The notes beneath the pieces were generated by a model that was not told the origin of the DNA, searched no databases, and saw nothing but the letters and a program-made list of their open reading frames with translations. Made by a program: the position numbers and the translations under genes. Positions 40,642-48,471 of a stretch of DNA of 64,000 bases are shown in pieces (the stretch's first letter is position 1; the number at the start of each line of letters is the position of its first letter). The stretch is from contig CAVTXI010000012.1 in assembly GCA_963738615.1 (NCBI GenBank), positions 1 to 64,000 of the forward strand, in the 5' to 3' direction. Origin of the DNA: CAVTWY01 sp963738615. Its GTDB lineage: Bacteria > Pseudomonadota > Gammaproteobacteria > Burkholderiales > Burkholderiaceae_C.

Positions 40642-41123
40642 GCAGACCGCACCAGGAGCGCGTGGACGGCACCGTCGCTTCCCATGGGACTGAAGCCTTC
40701 AGCCTTTCGGCCAATGGCGCACTCTTTCTCGATCTGTTCGGTCAGCAGCCGATCGCCATCCAGCGCGTGTTCGTGACGCTGATGGACGGGGTGGTGCCAG
40801 GCCTGTACCTCAGCTATCTGCTGGACGTCCGAGCCCGTGCCGTCGCGCAGATGAGCAAGGAGCCGGCCGACGGCAACGCGTGGCTCGCCATCAGCCGGCA
40901 AGCCTGCGAAGAAGCGACGGGACTCACCGAGGATCAGCAGGATCTCAGCCGTCGCAAGTTGCGGCAGCGCGGCTTCGTGCTCGAGCGACGCAAGTCAACG
41001 GTCGAATACGCCCTTCAGCTGCGTGCGATCACCCGTGCCCTGCTCGAGCAATCCCGCCTGACGTGGGGTGATCGCTTGTCGATCGCCGCGCCACCGATCA
41101 CCTCAGGCGACGCCGCAGGATGA
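40638..41123 (+). CDS. Single-module winged-helix protein related to the downstream Rep-like protein
   Basis: 161 residues. The segment DGVVPGLYLSYLLDVRARAV, then SRQACEEATGLTEDQQDLSR and KLRQRGFVLERRK, is one copy of a winged-helix module that occurs twice in the next gene. ATGA overlaps join it to both neighbours. Likely DNA-binding; it may have arisen from duplication of the Rep-like gene's module. Confidence 0.65.
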   Translation: MSRPHQERVDGTVASHGTEAFSLSANGALFLDLFGQQPIAIQRVFVTLMDGVVPGLYLSYLLDVRARAVAQMSKEPADGNAWLAISRQACEEATGLTEDQQDLSRRKLRQRGFVLERRKSTVEYALQLRAITRALLEQSRLTWGDRLSIAAPPITSGDAAG

Positions 41124-42913
41124 CTTCCGGGACCGCGCGTTTGCCGCTGATGCCCCTGGCGAGCAAGCTGGAGGCATCGGATCAGCGTTGGCTGGAGGCC
41201 GACCCTGATCCGATGCCTCGATCAGAACCAGGCGCGCTGGTGCGCATCGAAAGCGACTTCCGGCGCATGCACAGCGGGCTGGCGATGCGCGGCCATGTGC
41301 TGCTGTATCCGCGGTTGGCTGATCTCGTTGGGATCAAGCCCGCATTGATGCTGGGGCTCTCGATCGGGTTGTCGCGCGCATGGTTGATGCGTGAGCCGCA
41401 GCGCGAGGGCTGGTTCTGGATGACGGCCAGCGATTGGGAAGACGCAACCAGCTTGTCAGCCCGCGAGCAGGAGACTTGCCGCGATGCCCTCGTCGAGCGC
41501 GGCTTCGTGCTCGTGCGACGTCGAAACAACCCGACCCGCACGTACTACCGCGTCCATATCGAAGAGGTCGTCTCGAGTCTGGCTGGACGCTCGTCGTCGG
41601 ACCCGCCTGGCGAGGAGAGCCTCTGGAATTGGGATGACCGCAGCGCCCAGGGATCTCTCGGGGCTGCCGTGCTGTTCTATCGGCCGCTGGCGGACCTCGT
41701 CGGCGGGGCGATCCCCGGCGTGCTGCTGAGCCAACTGATCGCGCTCCAGAGCCTGGCGCTGAAGGCCCGGGACCTCCGTGACGACGGGACGTTCGTCGTC
41801 AACTTCACCGCGCTCGGTGAGGACATTCGTCTGAGCCCCAAGCAAGTGCGTTCGGCCCGTCAGGTGATCTGCGCCACAGGCTTTGTGTCCGAGTCAGTAC
41901 AAGGGTCCGGCACGCATGCGCGTGTCCATGTTGCTCTGAACGTCGACGCAATCGCTGCGTGCGTTGCCCGCAAGCCGGCGACGGCGCTCGGGCGACGCGC
42001 GGAGGAAGCATTCCGCCGTCGGGCACCGAGAACTCCCGGAAACCAGCAGTTCCCGGCTGCACCGCCGGATCCTCAACTGCCACTGTTGGGGCGGGAATCC
42101 GTTTTGGATCAAGCGCTTGGCCACCAATCCGAGTCTGCAACAACTCAGTTACATGGTGCCCAAAACGCACCCCCTGTGGACAAACAGGGTGACCAAAACG
42201 CATACGCGTTTTCGGCAGGGTGCCCAAAACGCAGTCGACAGGGTGCCCAAAACGCAGATCCCTATACATATGGAATATCCATAGATAAACCTCCCCCTAG
42301 TCCCCCTAGCGAGTCTGTGGACAGCTCGGAGGCCGAAAGGGGGTGGAGTGTTATCGACGAAAACCCGAGAGCCGGGGAAGCAGCGACCAGCGCGGTGGCG
42401 CTGATCGTGCCGACGGGCGTCGATAGCCTTCAGGCCAACCGGATCGTCGAGCAAGCACCAGTCGATCTGCGCCAGACGATCCTCGACGAGCTGGCGGGTC
42501 ACATGGCGAGCCGGCGCAAGACGATCGATCGGCCGCTGGACTACCTCTTCACGCTGACGAAGCGTGCGGCCGAGGGCACGTTCGTGCCAACAGCCGCGGG
42601 CGACGTGGCGGCTCGGCGGGCCGCGCTCGTGTACCACGAGCGCAGGCTCGCCAACGCTTTGGCAACGAGCGAGCCGCAGTCGACAGAGGACGGGCCGCGC
42701 GCTGCGCCAATGACCGATGAACAGCAGCAGCGCTTGGCGGCGCTGCGGCAGAAGCTTGTGCAGCACGCGTTTGCGGCTGCGCCAGTAGTTGTTGACGAAT
42801 CGCGCTCCGCTCAAGGCACGCAGGTCAACTCGCTCTCGAGTATCACGGCCCAAAGTGCTCCGGGTCATGGTGACCCGCTGCACTTTGGGCCTAACGACAC
42901 CAACCATGACTAG
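41120..42913 (+). CDS. Two-module winged-helix protein, putative replication initiator (STY4528-like position)
   Basis: 597 residues. Two related modules, about residues 50-155 (LLYPRLADLVGIKPALMLGL ... ALVERGFVLVRRR) and 180-285 (VLFYRPLADLVGGAIPGVLL ... QVICATGFVSESV), each look like a winged helix. Paired winged helices are the build of plasmid Rep initiators that bind iterons. The low-complexity centre (residues about 340-395) is encoded by iteron-like DNA repeats. The tail is helical. In SPI-7-like elements this place is held by STY4528-family proteins of unknown role. Replication function is inferred. Confidence 0.65.
   Translation: MTSGTARLPLMPLASKLEASDQRWLEADPDPMPRSEPGALVRIESDFRRMHSGLAMRGHVLLYPRLADLVGIKPALMLGLSIGLSRAWLMREPQREGWFWMTASDWEDATSLSAREQETCRDALVERGFVLVRRRNNPTRTYYRVHIEEVVSSLAGRSSSDPPGEESLWNWDDRSAQGSLGAAVLFYRPLADLVGGAIPGVLLSQLIALQSLALKARDLRDDGTFVVNFTALGEDIRLSPKQVRSARQVICATGFVSESVQGSGTHARVHVALNVDAIAACVARKPATALGRRAEEAFRRRAPRTPGNQQFPAAPPDPQLPLLGRESVLDQALGHQSESATTQLHGAQNAPPVDKQGDQNAYAFSAGCPKRSRQGAQNADPYTYGISIDKPPPSPPSESVDSSEAERGWSVIDENPRAGEAATSAVALIVPTGVDSLQANRIVEQAPVDLRQTILDELAGHMASRRKTIDRPLDYLFTLTKRAAEGTFVPTAAGDVAARRAALVYHERRLANALATSEPQSTEDGPRAAPMTDEQQQRLAALRQKLVQHAFAAAPVVVDESRSAQGTQVNSLSSITAQSAPGHGDPLHFGPNDTNHD
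42155..42256 (+). repeat. Iteron-like repeats inside the Rep-like gene
   Basis: GGTGCCCAAAACGCA occurs at 42155, 42219 and 42242, and as GGTGACCAAAACGCA at 42188. An inverted imperfect copy (11 of 13 bases) lies at 42205-42217. Copies 1, 2 and 4 are in frame (Gly-Ala/Asp-Gln-Asn-Ala), but copy 3 is in another frame (Cys-Pro-Lys-Arg). DNA sequence is therefore conserved irrespective of the protein, which argues for a DNA-level binding site. Confidence 0.8.
42263..42309 (+). other. AT-rich inverted repeat and 9-bp direct repeat next to the iterons; candidate origin
   Basis: Bases 42263-42289 are 21 of 27 A/T in an otherwise GC-rich gene and include the inverted repeat TATGGA-ATA-TCCATA (42269-42283). 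Directly after are two TCCCCCTAG copies (42292-42309). Between iteron copies 1 and 2 lies CCCTGTGGACAAACAGGG (42172-42189), an inverted repeat holding TGTGGACAA, one base from a DnaA box on the other strand. Together this has the layout of a plasmid oriV. Confidence 0.55.
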
Positions 42914-43679
42914 CAATCGGCACTTCTGGCTTTGCCTACTGTTAGCGAGGACCCATGACGATGCGCGAGTGCTGTGGGAACTCAGTCGGCTGGGCGCCGA
43001 GGAAGGTATTCAAACCGGCGGCCGTGAAGGCGACCTCAAAGGTCTCAACGATCGCTTGTCAGTTGGTCGCACCGATCTTGGCCGATCACTACGCCGACTG
43101 GACAGGCTGGGGCTTGTTGAGTACAGACCCACGGCAGGGCACGGATCGCGCATCCGCATCGCGATTGAGAACGCGCCTTGGTTTCGCCGGTGGCGTATCA
43201 ATCCCGAGCCCTTGCGCCAACTGGACACGGTCAACGACGCCGATCACCCAGCTGTGCGCATCGCCGTGCTGCGCCGGGCCAGAACCGAGCCAATATTGCT
43301 GACGGCCTTGGCCGCAGCGGGTGCTTTCTCCCGCTTCGTCACCTACGGCACACGCGACTTCGAAGCCGCGACGGATCGAGCCATTTCTCGCAACACGGCC
43401 CTGCGCGCACTCGATCAACTTGCAGCTGACGGTCTGATTGAGGTCTGCCGATCGTCGCGTAGCACGGCCTATCGCCTGCTGGAGCAGCCCTTGCGCGAGC
43501 TTGTGGCGCAACCCTGTCCCTTCGGTCCGGAAGCTGCCGCATGGACCCCAGGCTGGTCCGACCACCATTTCCCGATGCTGGACAAGCTCGAGGCTGCCGC
43601 AAAGGCGATCGATTCCGCGCGCGAGGCGTCGGCTGCTGCGAGTCAGCCACCACCTGGCGCAGACAACTTGGAGCAATGA
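42906..43679 (+). CDS. Winged-helix DNA-binding protein of the element
   Basis: About 257 residues. Two helix-turn-helix-like stretches are visible: NDRLSVGRTDLGRSLRRLDR followed by LGLVEYRPTAGHG, and AISRNTALRALDQLAADGLI followed by EVCRSSRSTAYRL. I do not recognise a named family. It overlaps the Rep-like gene by 8 bp and the next gene by 4 bp, so it belongs to the same operon; a role in replication control or transcription is possible. Confidence 0.65.
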   Translation: MTSNRHFWLCLLLARTHDDARVLWELSRLGAEEGIQTGGREGDLKGLNDRLSVGRTDLGRSLRRLDRLGLVEYRPTAGHGSRIRIAIENAPWFRRWRINPEPLRQLDTVNDADHPAVRIAVLRRARTEPILLTALAAAGAFSRFVTYGTRDFEAATDRAISRNTALRALDQLAADGLIEVCRSSRSTAYRLLEQPLRELVAQPCPFGPEAAAWTPGWSDHHFPMLDKLEAAAKAIDSAREASAAASQPPPGADNLEQ

Positions 43680-44371
43680 TGAGTAGCTGGGACAGCACGT
43701 CCAAGCCGACTGCTGGGCATCGTCACGCTATCCCTGCCGACGGCCCCGGGCCGCTGGTCGATGACGACACGCAACCATCGGGCGGTGGTCAGCCTACTGC
43801 CCGCGGCCTGCGGCGAACGGGCGACTTGCGCGCTGCGGCAATGGTTAGTTCTGCGGCGTCGGCCAGCGCTGCACCAGTTGCCTTCCAAGGCGACTCGCCT
43901 GCGGCCGGGGCTTGTCAACATGGTGTTGACGCAAAGGCCTTTACGGGTAAGGGCGAAGGCCGTCCGCTGCGGCTCGCTCGGTTGCACGTTGACAGCGTGC
44001 ACCGCGAGATGGTTCAGGTGGCAGCGGATTCGGTGCAGATCGGCGGCGGGATGCTTTACCTGACCGTTCATCGCCGGACGCTGCCATCAGGGCTGCAACT
44101 CATGCTGCGCTGGCGCGGGTACTCGGTGATGCCCGCCGAGTCGAATCTGCGTTCGAGGCACGTGCACCTGTCCTGGGCCGAAGCCCGGGAGCGCATCGAT
44201 GTGCAGCCGTACCGCGCACAGCAGGCCCTGAAGGTCCTCGACCTTCGCGCCAAGGATCTGAACCGGCGCGAGCAGGAGGCGCGCGGGTGCGTACGCCTGC
44301 TCGCCCGGGGGAAAGAAGTCAACGGCCGCATCGTCGTCGGCCGCAACTCTCGATCCGGGAGGTCGGCATGA
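43676..44371 (+). CDS. Hypothetical ICE protein
   Basis: 231 residues. The first 95 are low-complexity (Ala, Gly, Pro, Thr). The C-terminal 130 look folded (DSVHREMVQVAADSVQIGGG, PSGLQLMLRWRGYSVMPAES, LDLRAKDLNRREQEARG). No family recognised. ATGA overlaps with both neighbours place it in the replication operon. Confidence 0.6.
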   Translation: MMSSWDSTSKPTAGHRHAIPADGPGPLVDDDTQPSGGGQPTARGLRRTGDLRAAAMVSSAASASAAPVAFQGDSPAAGACQHGVDAKAFTGKGEGRPLRLARLHVDSVHREMVQVAADSVQIGGGMLYLTVHRRTLPSGLQLMLRWRGYSVMPAESNLRSRHVHLSWAEARERIDVQPYRAQQALKVLDLRAKDLNRREQEARGCVRLLARGKEVNGRIVVGRNSRSGRSA

Positions 44372-44496
44372 CGCGCGTCTGCGTCTGGAGGCTCGCGAGT
44401 TCGAGGACGAGTGAAGCCGAACCCGTAATTCGTCCCGCGCCCGGTTTGGGCTGCGGTTTTTGTCAACACCGTTCGATCGTTCTCTGCCGGGGGTGA
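44368..44496 (+). CDS. Small cysteine-containing protein (42 aa)
   Basis: A 42-codon frame whose ATG overlaps the upstream stop (ATGA), as in the rest of the chain. Its end LGCGFCQHRSIVLCRG has a C-x2-C...C pattern that could bind metal. Short, so support comes from the overlap and the motif only. Confidence 0.4.
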   Translation: MTRVCVWRLASSRTSEAEPVIRPAPGLGCGFCQHRSIVLCRG

Positions 44497-44610
44497 CGAT
44501 GTTTTTCCTAACTGCGACAAGGCTTTGGGTATTTCGTGAGTCTGCGACATGTCGTCTGCGAATGTGATCTGGAGATCACACCCGGACCTGTACCAACTAC
44601 GAGAAATCCC

Positions 44611-44931
44611 ATGAGATTCATCTTCATGCTGCCGGCGGCGAGCGCTGGTTCGATGTCATCAAGCCTGATCCGAGCCCGTACCCGCGGCTTGGTCCAGCAG
44701 CGAACGGCCGCCCTGCGTGCCACCTTGCACGCCCACGGGGCCGTCGCCCAGCAGCAGCCCTGCTTTGGCGTTGGGTGCCCGCATCGCGGGAGCTGCATCC
44801 ACTACCAGGAGGTCGAAACGGCGCAGGAGGGCGCCTCTTGGCGCAGTAGTTGCCGACCTGGTGAAAACGACCAGTTTCCGGACTATCTCGGCACCGCGAC
44901 GCCGACGCCGGCTCGAGGGGCGCAACGATGA
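44611..44931 (+). CDS. Small ICE protein with a cysteine knuckle
   Basis: About 106 residues from ATG 44611 (an ATG at 44536 is in frame). The centre PCFGVGCPHRGSCIHYQEVE has a C-x4-C-x5-C pattern seen in small phage and ICE proteins encoded beside DNA methyltransferases. Its stop overlaps the adenine methyltransferase start (ATGA). Function unknown. Another frame in this stretch also looks partly coding (GERWFDVIKPDPSPYPR), so a frameshift cannot be excluded. Confidence 0.5.
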   Translation: MRFIFMLPAASAGSMSSSLIRARTRGLVQQRTAALRATLHAHGAVAQQQPCFGVGCPHRGSCIHYQEVETAQEGASWRSSCRPGENDQFPDYLGTATPTPARGAQR

Positions 44932-45803
44932 ACCCGCCCGAGTCCGTCATCTCGAGGCCGATGCTGCGCTACCACGGCAGCAAGTTTCGGCTCGCGCCAT
45001 GGATCACGGCGTTCTTCCCGCCCCATCGGATGTACGTCGAGCCCTACGCGGGGTCGGCGTCGGTCTTGCTTCAGAAGGAGCGGGCGTTGGCCGAGTGCAT
45101 CAACGACCTGGACTCGAGGGTCGTGAACGTCTTCCACGTGCTGCGCGACGAGCAGCTTGCGGAACGCCTGCGGCGCCGGCTGTTGCTCACACCTTTTGCT
45201 CGCGATGAATTCGACGCGGCCTACGTCGATGACGATGACGACCCCGTCGAGCAAGCTGTGCGGACCTTGGTACTGTCGTTCATGGGCCATGGCAGCGACT
45301 CCGTCGGTCGCGGCTATCGGACCGGCTTCAGGTGCAAGGACAGCGAAGGACGGGCTTTGCCGTCCAACGAGTGGGCGAACTGGCCAGATCAGGTGCCGCT
45401 CTTCACGCAGAGGCTGCGTGGCGTCGCGATCGAGCGGCGCGACGCCCTCGAGGTGATCGGCAGGCTCGACAGCGAAGGCACGCTGATCTACGTCGATCCG
45501 CCGTACCCGATGCATACGCGGACTGCCGCACGCACGAAGCACGGGTATCGCTATGAGATGACCGACGACGAGCACCGCGAGCTGGCCGTTGTGCTGCACG
45601 GCTGTCAGGGCATGGTGGTGTTGTCGGGATATTCGACCCCCCTGTACGACGAAGAACTGTTTACCGGCTGGGAGCGCCACACACGCGACTCGTTGGCCGA
45701 TGGCGCTCGGCCGAGGACCGAGGTGGTGTGGCTCAACCCTGCTTGCTCGCGCGCTTTGCACGAGTCGCACGGGCTGTTCGCGATGCTCGGGGAGCGGGTA
45801 TGA
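44928..45803 (+). CDS. dam: DNA adenine methyltransferase, D12 (Dam) class
   Basis: 291 residues. Motif I is MLRYHGSKFRLAPWI with YVEPYAGSASVLL, and the catalytic motif IV is DPPY at residues 190-193. These place it in the D12 class N6-adenine methyltransferases. No restriction endonuclease is adjacent, so it is an orphan enzyme that could shield the element from host restriction or mark its replication state. ATGA overlaps couple it to both neighbours. Confidence 0.88.
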   Translation: MNPPESVISRPMLRYHGSKFRLAPWITAFFPPHRMYVEPYAGSASVLLQKERALAECINDLDSRVVNVFHVLRDEQLAERLRRRLLLTPFARDEFDAAYVDDDDDPVEQAVRTLVLSFMGHGSDSVGRGYRTGFRCKDSEGRALPSNEWANWPDQVPLFTQRLRGVAIERRDALEVIGRLDSEGTLIYVDPPYPMHTRTAARTKHGYRYEMTDDEHRELAVVLHGCQGMVVLSGYSTPLYDEELFTGWERHTRDSLADGARPRTEVVWLNPACSRALHESHGLFAMLGERV

Positions 45804-47755
45804 CGAACGAGCATGTTCGAGAGATCCGCCACTTCCATTTCGCGTGCGGACTCGGCGGCGGTGCGAAGGGCTTCAACAAGGCGTCGCCGCGCGCCGGGGG
45901 ACTTGTTGGTCGGATGCGCTGCATCGGCGGGGTCGACGTCGATGCGGCTGGGATCAAGGACTTCGAGCGCGCCACGGGCGCGCGCGGCACTGTTCTGGAC
46001 TTGTTCGATCGCTCCCAGTACACGGCCTTCCATGGACGTGAGCCGCCCGCCGGGTGGCGTGAAGCGACGCCTGCCGATATACGTCGGGCTGCGGGCAACG
46101 AAGCCCCCCACATTGTCTTTTCCTCGTACCCCTGCAAGGGCAACAGCGGCTTGCTGTCGGAACGGCTCAGCAAGACCGGCAAGTACCAGGCGCTCAACGC
46201 CCTGGCCCTGCGGGGCACGTGGTTGATGCTCGAGGCGTGGAGCAGCGACCCCCCCGAACTGGTTCTGTTCGAAAACGTGCCGCGCATCATCCAGCGTTCA
46301 CGTGCGCTGCTCGACCAGATCGTGGCCCTGTTGGGAAGCTACGGCTACGCGGTTGCCGAGACCGCGCATGACTGCGGCGAGCTCGGCGGCCTGGCGCAGA
46401 CGCGCAAGCGCTACTTCATGGTCGCCCGGCACATGGCCAAGGTGCCACCGTTCCTCTACGAGCCTGAACGCCGTCCGCTGCGTGCCGTTGGCGATGTCTT
46501 GAGCCATATGCCGCTTCCGGGCGATCCGGCGGGCGGACCGATGCATCGAATCCCCAGACTTCAGTGGAAGACCTGGGTCAGGCTCGCATTCGTGCGAGCC
46601 GGCGCCGACTGGAGAAGCCTGCAGGATCTTGCTGTCGTCGATGGGATGCTGCGCGACTTCTTGATCGTTCCGGAAATGCACGGCGGCACGATGGGCGTGC
46701 GTGCGTGGGGTGAACCTGCTGGAACGATCACGGGCAACGCGCGGCCGGTTACCGGCGCATTCAGCGTTGCAGACCCTCGGTACTGCCAGAGCGCAGCCTG
46801 GACCCACGGTCAAGCGTATGGAATTCGCCGATGGGACAACACGGCAGGTTCTGTCACTGGGCAGAGGAGCCCAGGGCAGGGCGCGCTTGCGGTTGCCGAC
46901 CCGCGGTTCCCTGACCGTGAAGCCGAGCGCAGCCACTACGCCAACTGCTACCGGGTCGTGAGGGTGGACGAACCTGGGCCGACCATCACCGGTGGCGCCT
47001 CGCCGAGCAACGGCGCGGCGTGCATCGCGGATCCGCGCATGCCGCCGAGAGATTCTCGACACTACAACCTTCACCGCATCACCGGTTGGAACGATGTGGG
47101 GAACTGCGTCATCGGGGCGCAGCAGGTTGGCAGCGGCGCTGCTTGCGTCGCGGATCCGCGATGCGCCGCAGCCATCGCTGGTCACGCCACGCACAGCAAG
47201 TACCACGTCACGCCGTTCGAGTCATCCGCCCAGACGGTGATCGGCGGCAGCACGACCGGACAGGGTGCGTTCTCGGTTGCGGATCCTCGTGTGCTGCATC
47301 GCTCGAGCGGAGATGCCTTCGTCACTGGCGGGCACTACGGCGTTGTGCCGTGGGGCGTGCACAGTGGCGCCGTCAGCGGCGCTGGTCAGCATGACAACGG
47401 ACCATGGAGTGTTGCGGATCCGCGTTGCATGCCAGCACCGGCTCATCAGCTTGTCGCAGTGATCCGGGCGTTGGATGGAACATGGCACCGTCCGTTCACG
47501 ACGCTCGAGCTCGCAGCACTTCAGAGCCTGGTTGACCCTGAAGAGCAGCTCGAGCTGGACGGTCTGAGCGACGCAGCATGGCGCGAGCGCATCGGCAACG
47601 CCGTGCCGCCTGACGCAGCGCAAGCCATCGCCGAGGTGATGGGGACGACGCTCTTGCTGGCGTGGTCGGGTGAGACCTTCACGCTGTCCGCGCAGGCGAT
47701 CTGGGTGAAACCCTTCGCTGTCGCGCTCGCAATTGATACGAGGGCAGCGCGATGA
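45800..47755 (+). CDS. C5-cytosine DNA methyltransferase with six tandem repeats in the target-recognition region
   Basis: 651 residues. Motif IV has the catalytic Pro-Cys at 111-112 but reads YPCKGNS instead of PPCQ. Motif VI is ENV at 158-160, motif VIII QTRKRYFMVA, motif IX RPFTTLELAALQSLVDP and motif X RIGNAVPPDAAQAI. Between VIII and IX six repeats of 41-45 residues carry (T/V)(I/V)(T/S)G...G(A/P)..(V/I)ADPR, with ADPR ending at residues 327, 369, 413, 454, 497 and 542. Ordinary C5 enzymes have one such segment. Orphan, in the element's operon. Confidence 0.85.
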   Translation: MTNEHVREIRHFHFACGLGGGAKGFNKASPRAGGLVGRMRCIGGVDVDAAGIKDFERATGARGTVLDLFDRSQYTAFHGREPPAGWREATPADIRRAAGNEAPHIVFSSYPCKGNSGLLSERLSKTGKYQALNALALRGTWLMLEAWSSDPPELVLFENVPRIIQRSRALLDQIVALLGSYGYAVAETAHDCGELGGLAQTRKRYFMVARHMAKVPPFLYEPERRPLRAVGDVLSHMPLPGDPAGGPMHRIPRLQWKTWVRLAFVRAGADWRSLQDLAVVDGMLRDFLIVPEMHGGTMGVRAWGEPAGTITGNARPVTGAFSVADPRYCQSAAWTHGQAYGIRRWDNTAGSVTGQRSPGQGALAVADPRFPDREAERSHYANCYRVVRVDEPGPTITGGASPSNGAACIADPRMPPRDSRHYNLHRITGWNDVGNCVIGAQQVGSGAACVADPRCAAAIAGHATHSKYHVTPFESSAQTVIGGSTTGQGAFSVADPRVLHRSSGDAFVTGGHYGVVPWGVHSGAVSGAGQHDNGPWSVADPRCMPAPAHQLVAVIRALDGTWHRPFTTLELAALQSLVDPEEQLELDGLSDAAWRERIGNAVPPDAAQAIAEVMGTTLLLAWSGETFTLSAQAIWVKPFAVALAIDTRAAR

Positions 47756-48426
47756 GTGCCCATCAGCCAAAGCCCCTGGGCAGTCCTGCGCATACCCGCG
47801 GAAAAGGAGTACGCGGCTTGAACGCGGCGGCACGTCGGACTGCTGCCCGTTCCGTCGCGATCGACGTCTCGATCGTTGCCGGTGAGCGACTGAGCGCCGA
47901 CGCCTTCCGAGCAGTCCTCTGCGAGAAGGGCTGGACTATTCGTGCGCTGGCGCTGTACTGGGGTCTCAGCCGCGAGCACGTTCAGCGGATCGCCGCCAAC
48001 GACGATCGCTCGATGTGGTGGGACGACGCGCTGAGAGGACTGCCTGCGGTCGGGGCGCCTCGATCGATGCGCCGCGCCGGCGGCGTCATGGCGCGCGAAG
48101 TGCGCGCGCGGCAACCGTCGGGCCGAGGCTTCCGCTACCACGGCTACATGGTCGTCGGCGCAATCGTCGTCGTCAGTAAGTACCTGGGCGACGACGCCGA
48201 CGAAGGTGCTCGCGGTGTCGTGCTGCACGTCGAGTCCCAGCGCGAGCACGAGTTCTACACCGTCCTCTTTCGCAGCGGGATGGTAGAGCGCTTCAGCCCG
48301 GACCAAGTCGACGAGTACCTCGTGACCACCGGACTCGAGCGCGAAGACCTGCGCTCCTACGCGTGGCGTGGTGCAGCCGCGGCGCTGGCGGATCTCGAGC
48401 GCGGACTGATCGAGCTGGACAGCTGA
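47752..48426 (+). CDS. Hypothetical ICE protein with a predicted helix-turn-helix
   Basis: 224 residues. A probable helix-turn-helix is in EKGWTIRALALYWGLSREHV. The C-terminal part (YHGYMVVGAIVVVSKYLGDD, then YTVLFRSGMVERFSPDQVDE) is beta-rich. ATG overlaps the cytosine methyltransferase stop. No family recognised; it could be a regulator of the methyltransferases or a DNA-binding accessory protein. Confidence 0.6.
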   Translation: MSAHQPKPLGSPAHTRGKGVRGLNAAARRTAARSVAIDVSIVAGERLSADAFRAVLCEKGWTIRALALYWGLSREHVQRIAANDDRSMWWDDALRGLPAVGAPRSMRRAGGVMAREVRARQPSGRGFRYHGYMVVGAIVVVSKYLGDDADEGARGVVLHVESQREHEFYTVLFRSGMVERFSPDQVDEYLVTTGLEREDLRSYAWRGAAAALADLERGLIELDS

Positions 48427-48471
48427 CGCTGACCTCCCCCACCTTGCCACTTCGACTTGCACGAGGCAAAC

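Noticed and set aside
46709..47425. CRISPR-like or DNA-level tandem repeat in the cytosine methyltransferase gene
   Set aside because: The repeat is conserved at protein level (ADPR motif every 41-45 residues) with diverged DNA, so it is a protein repeat.
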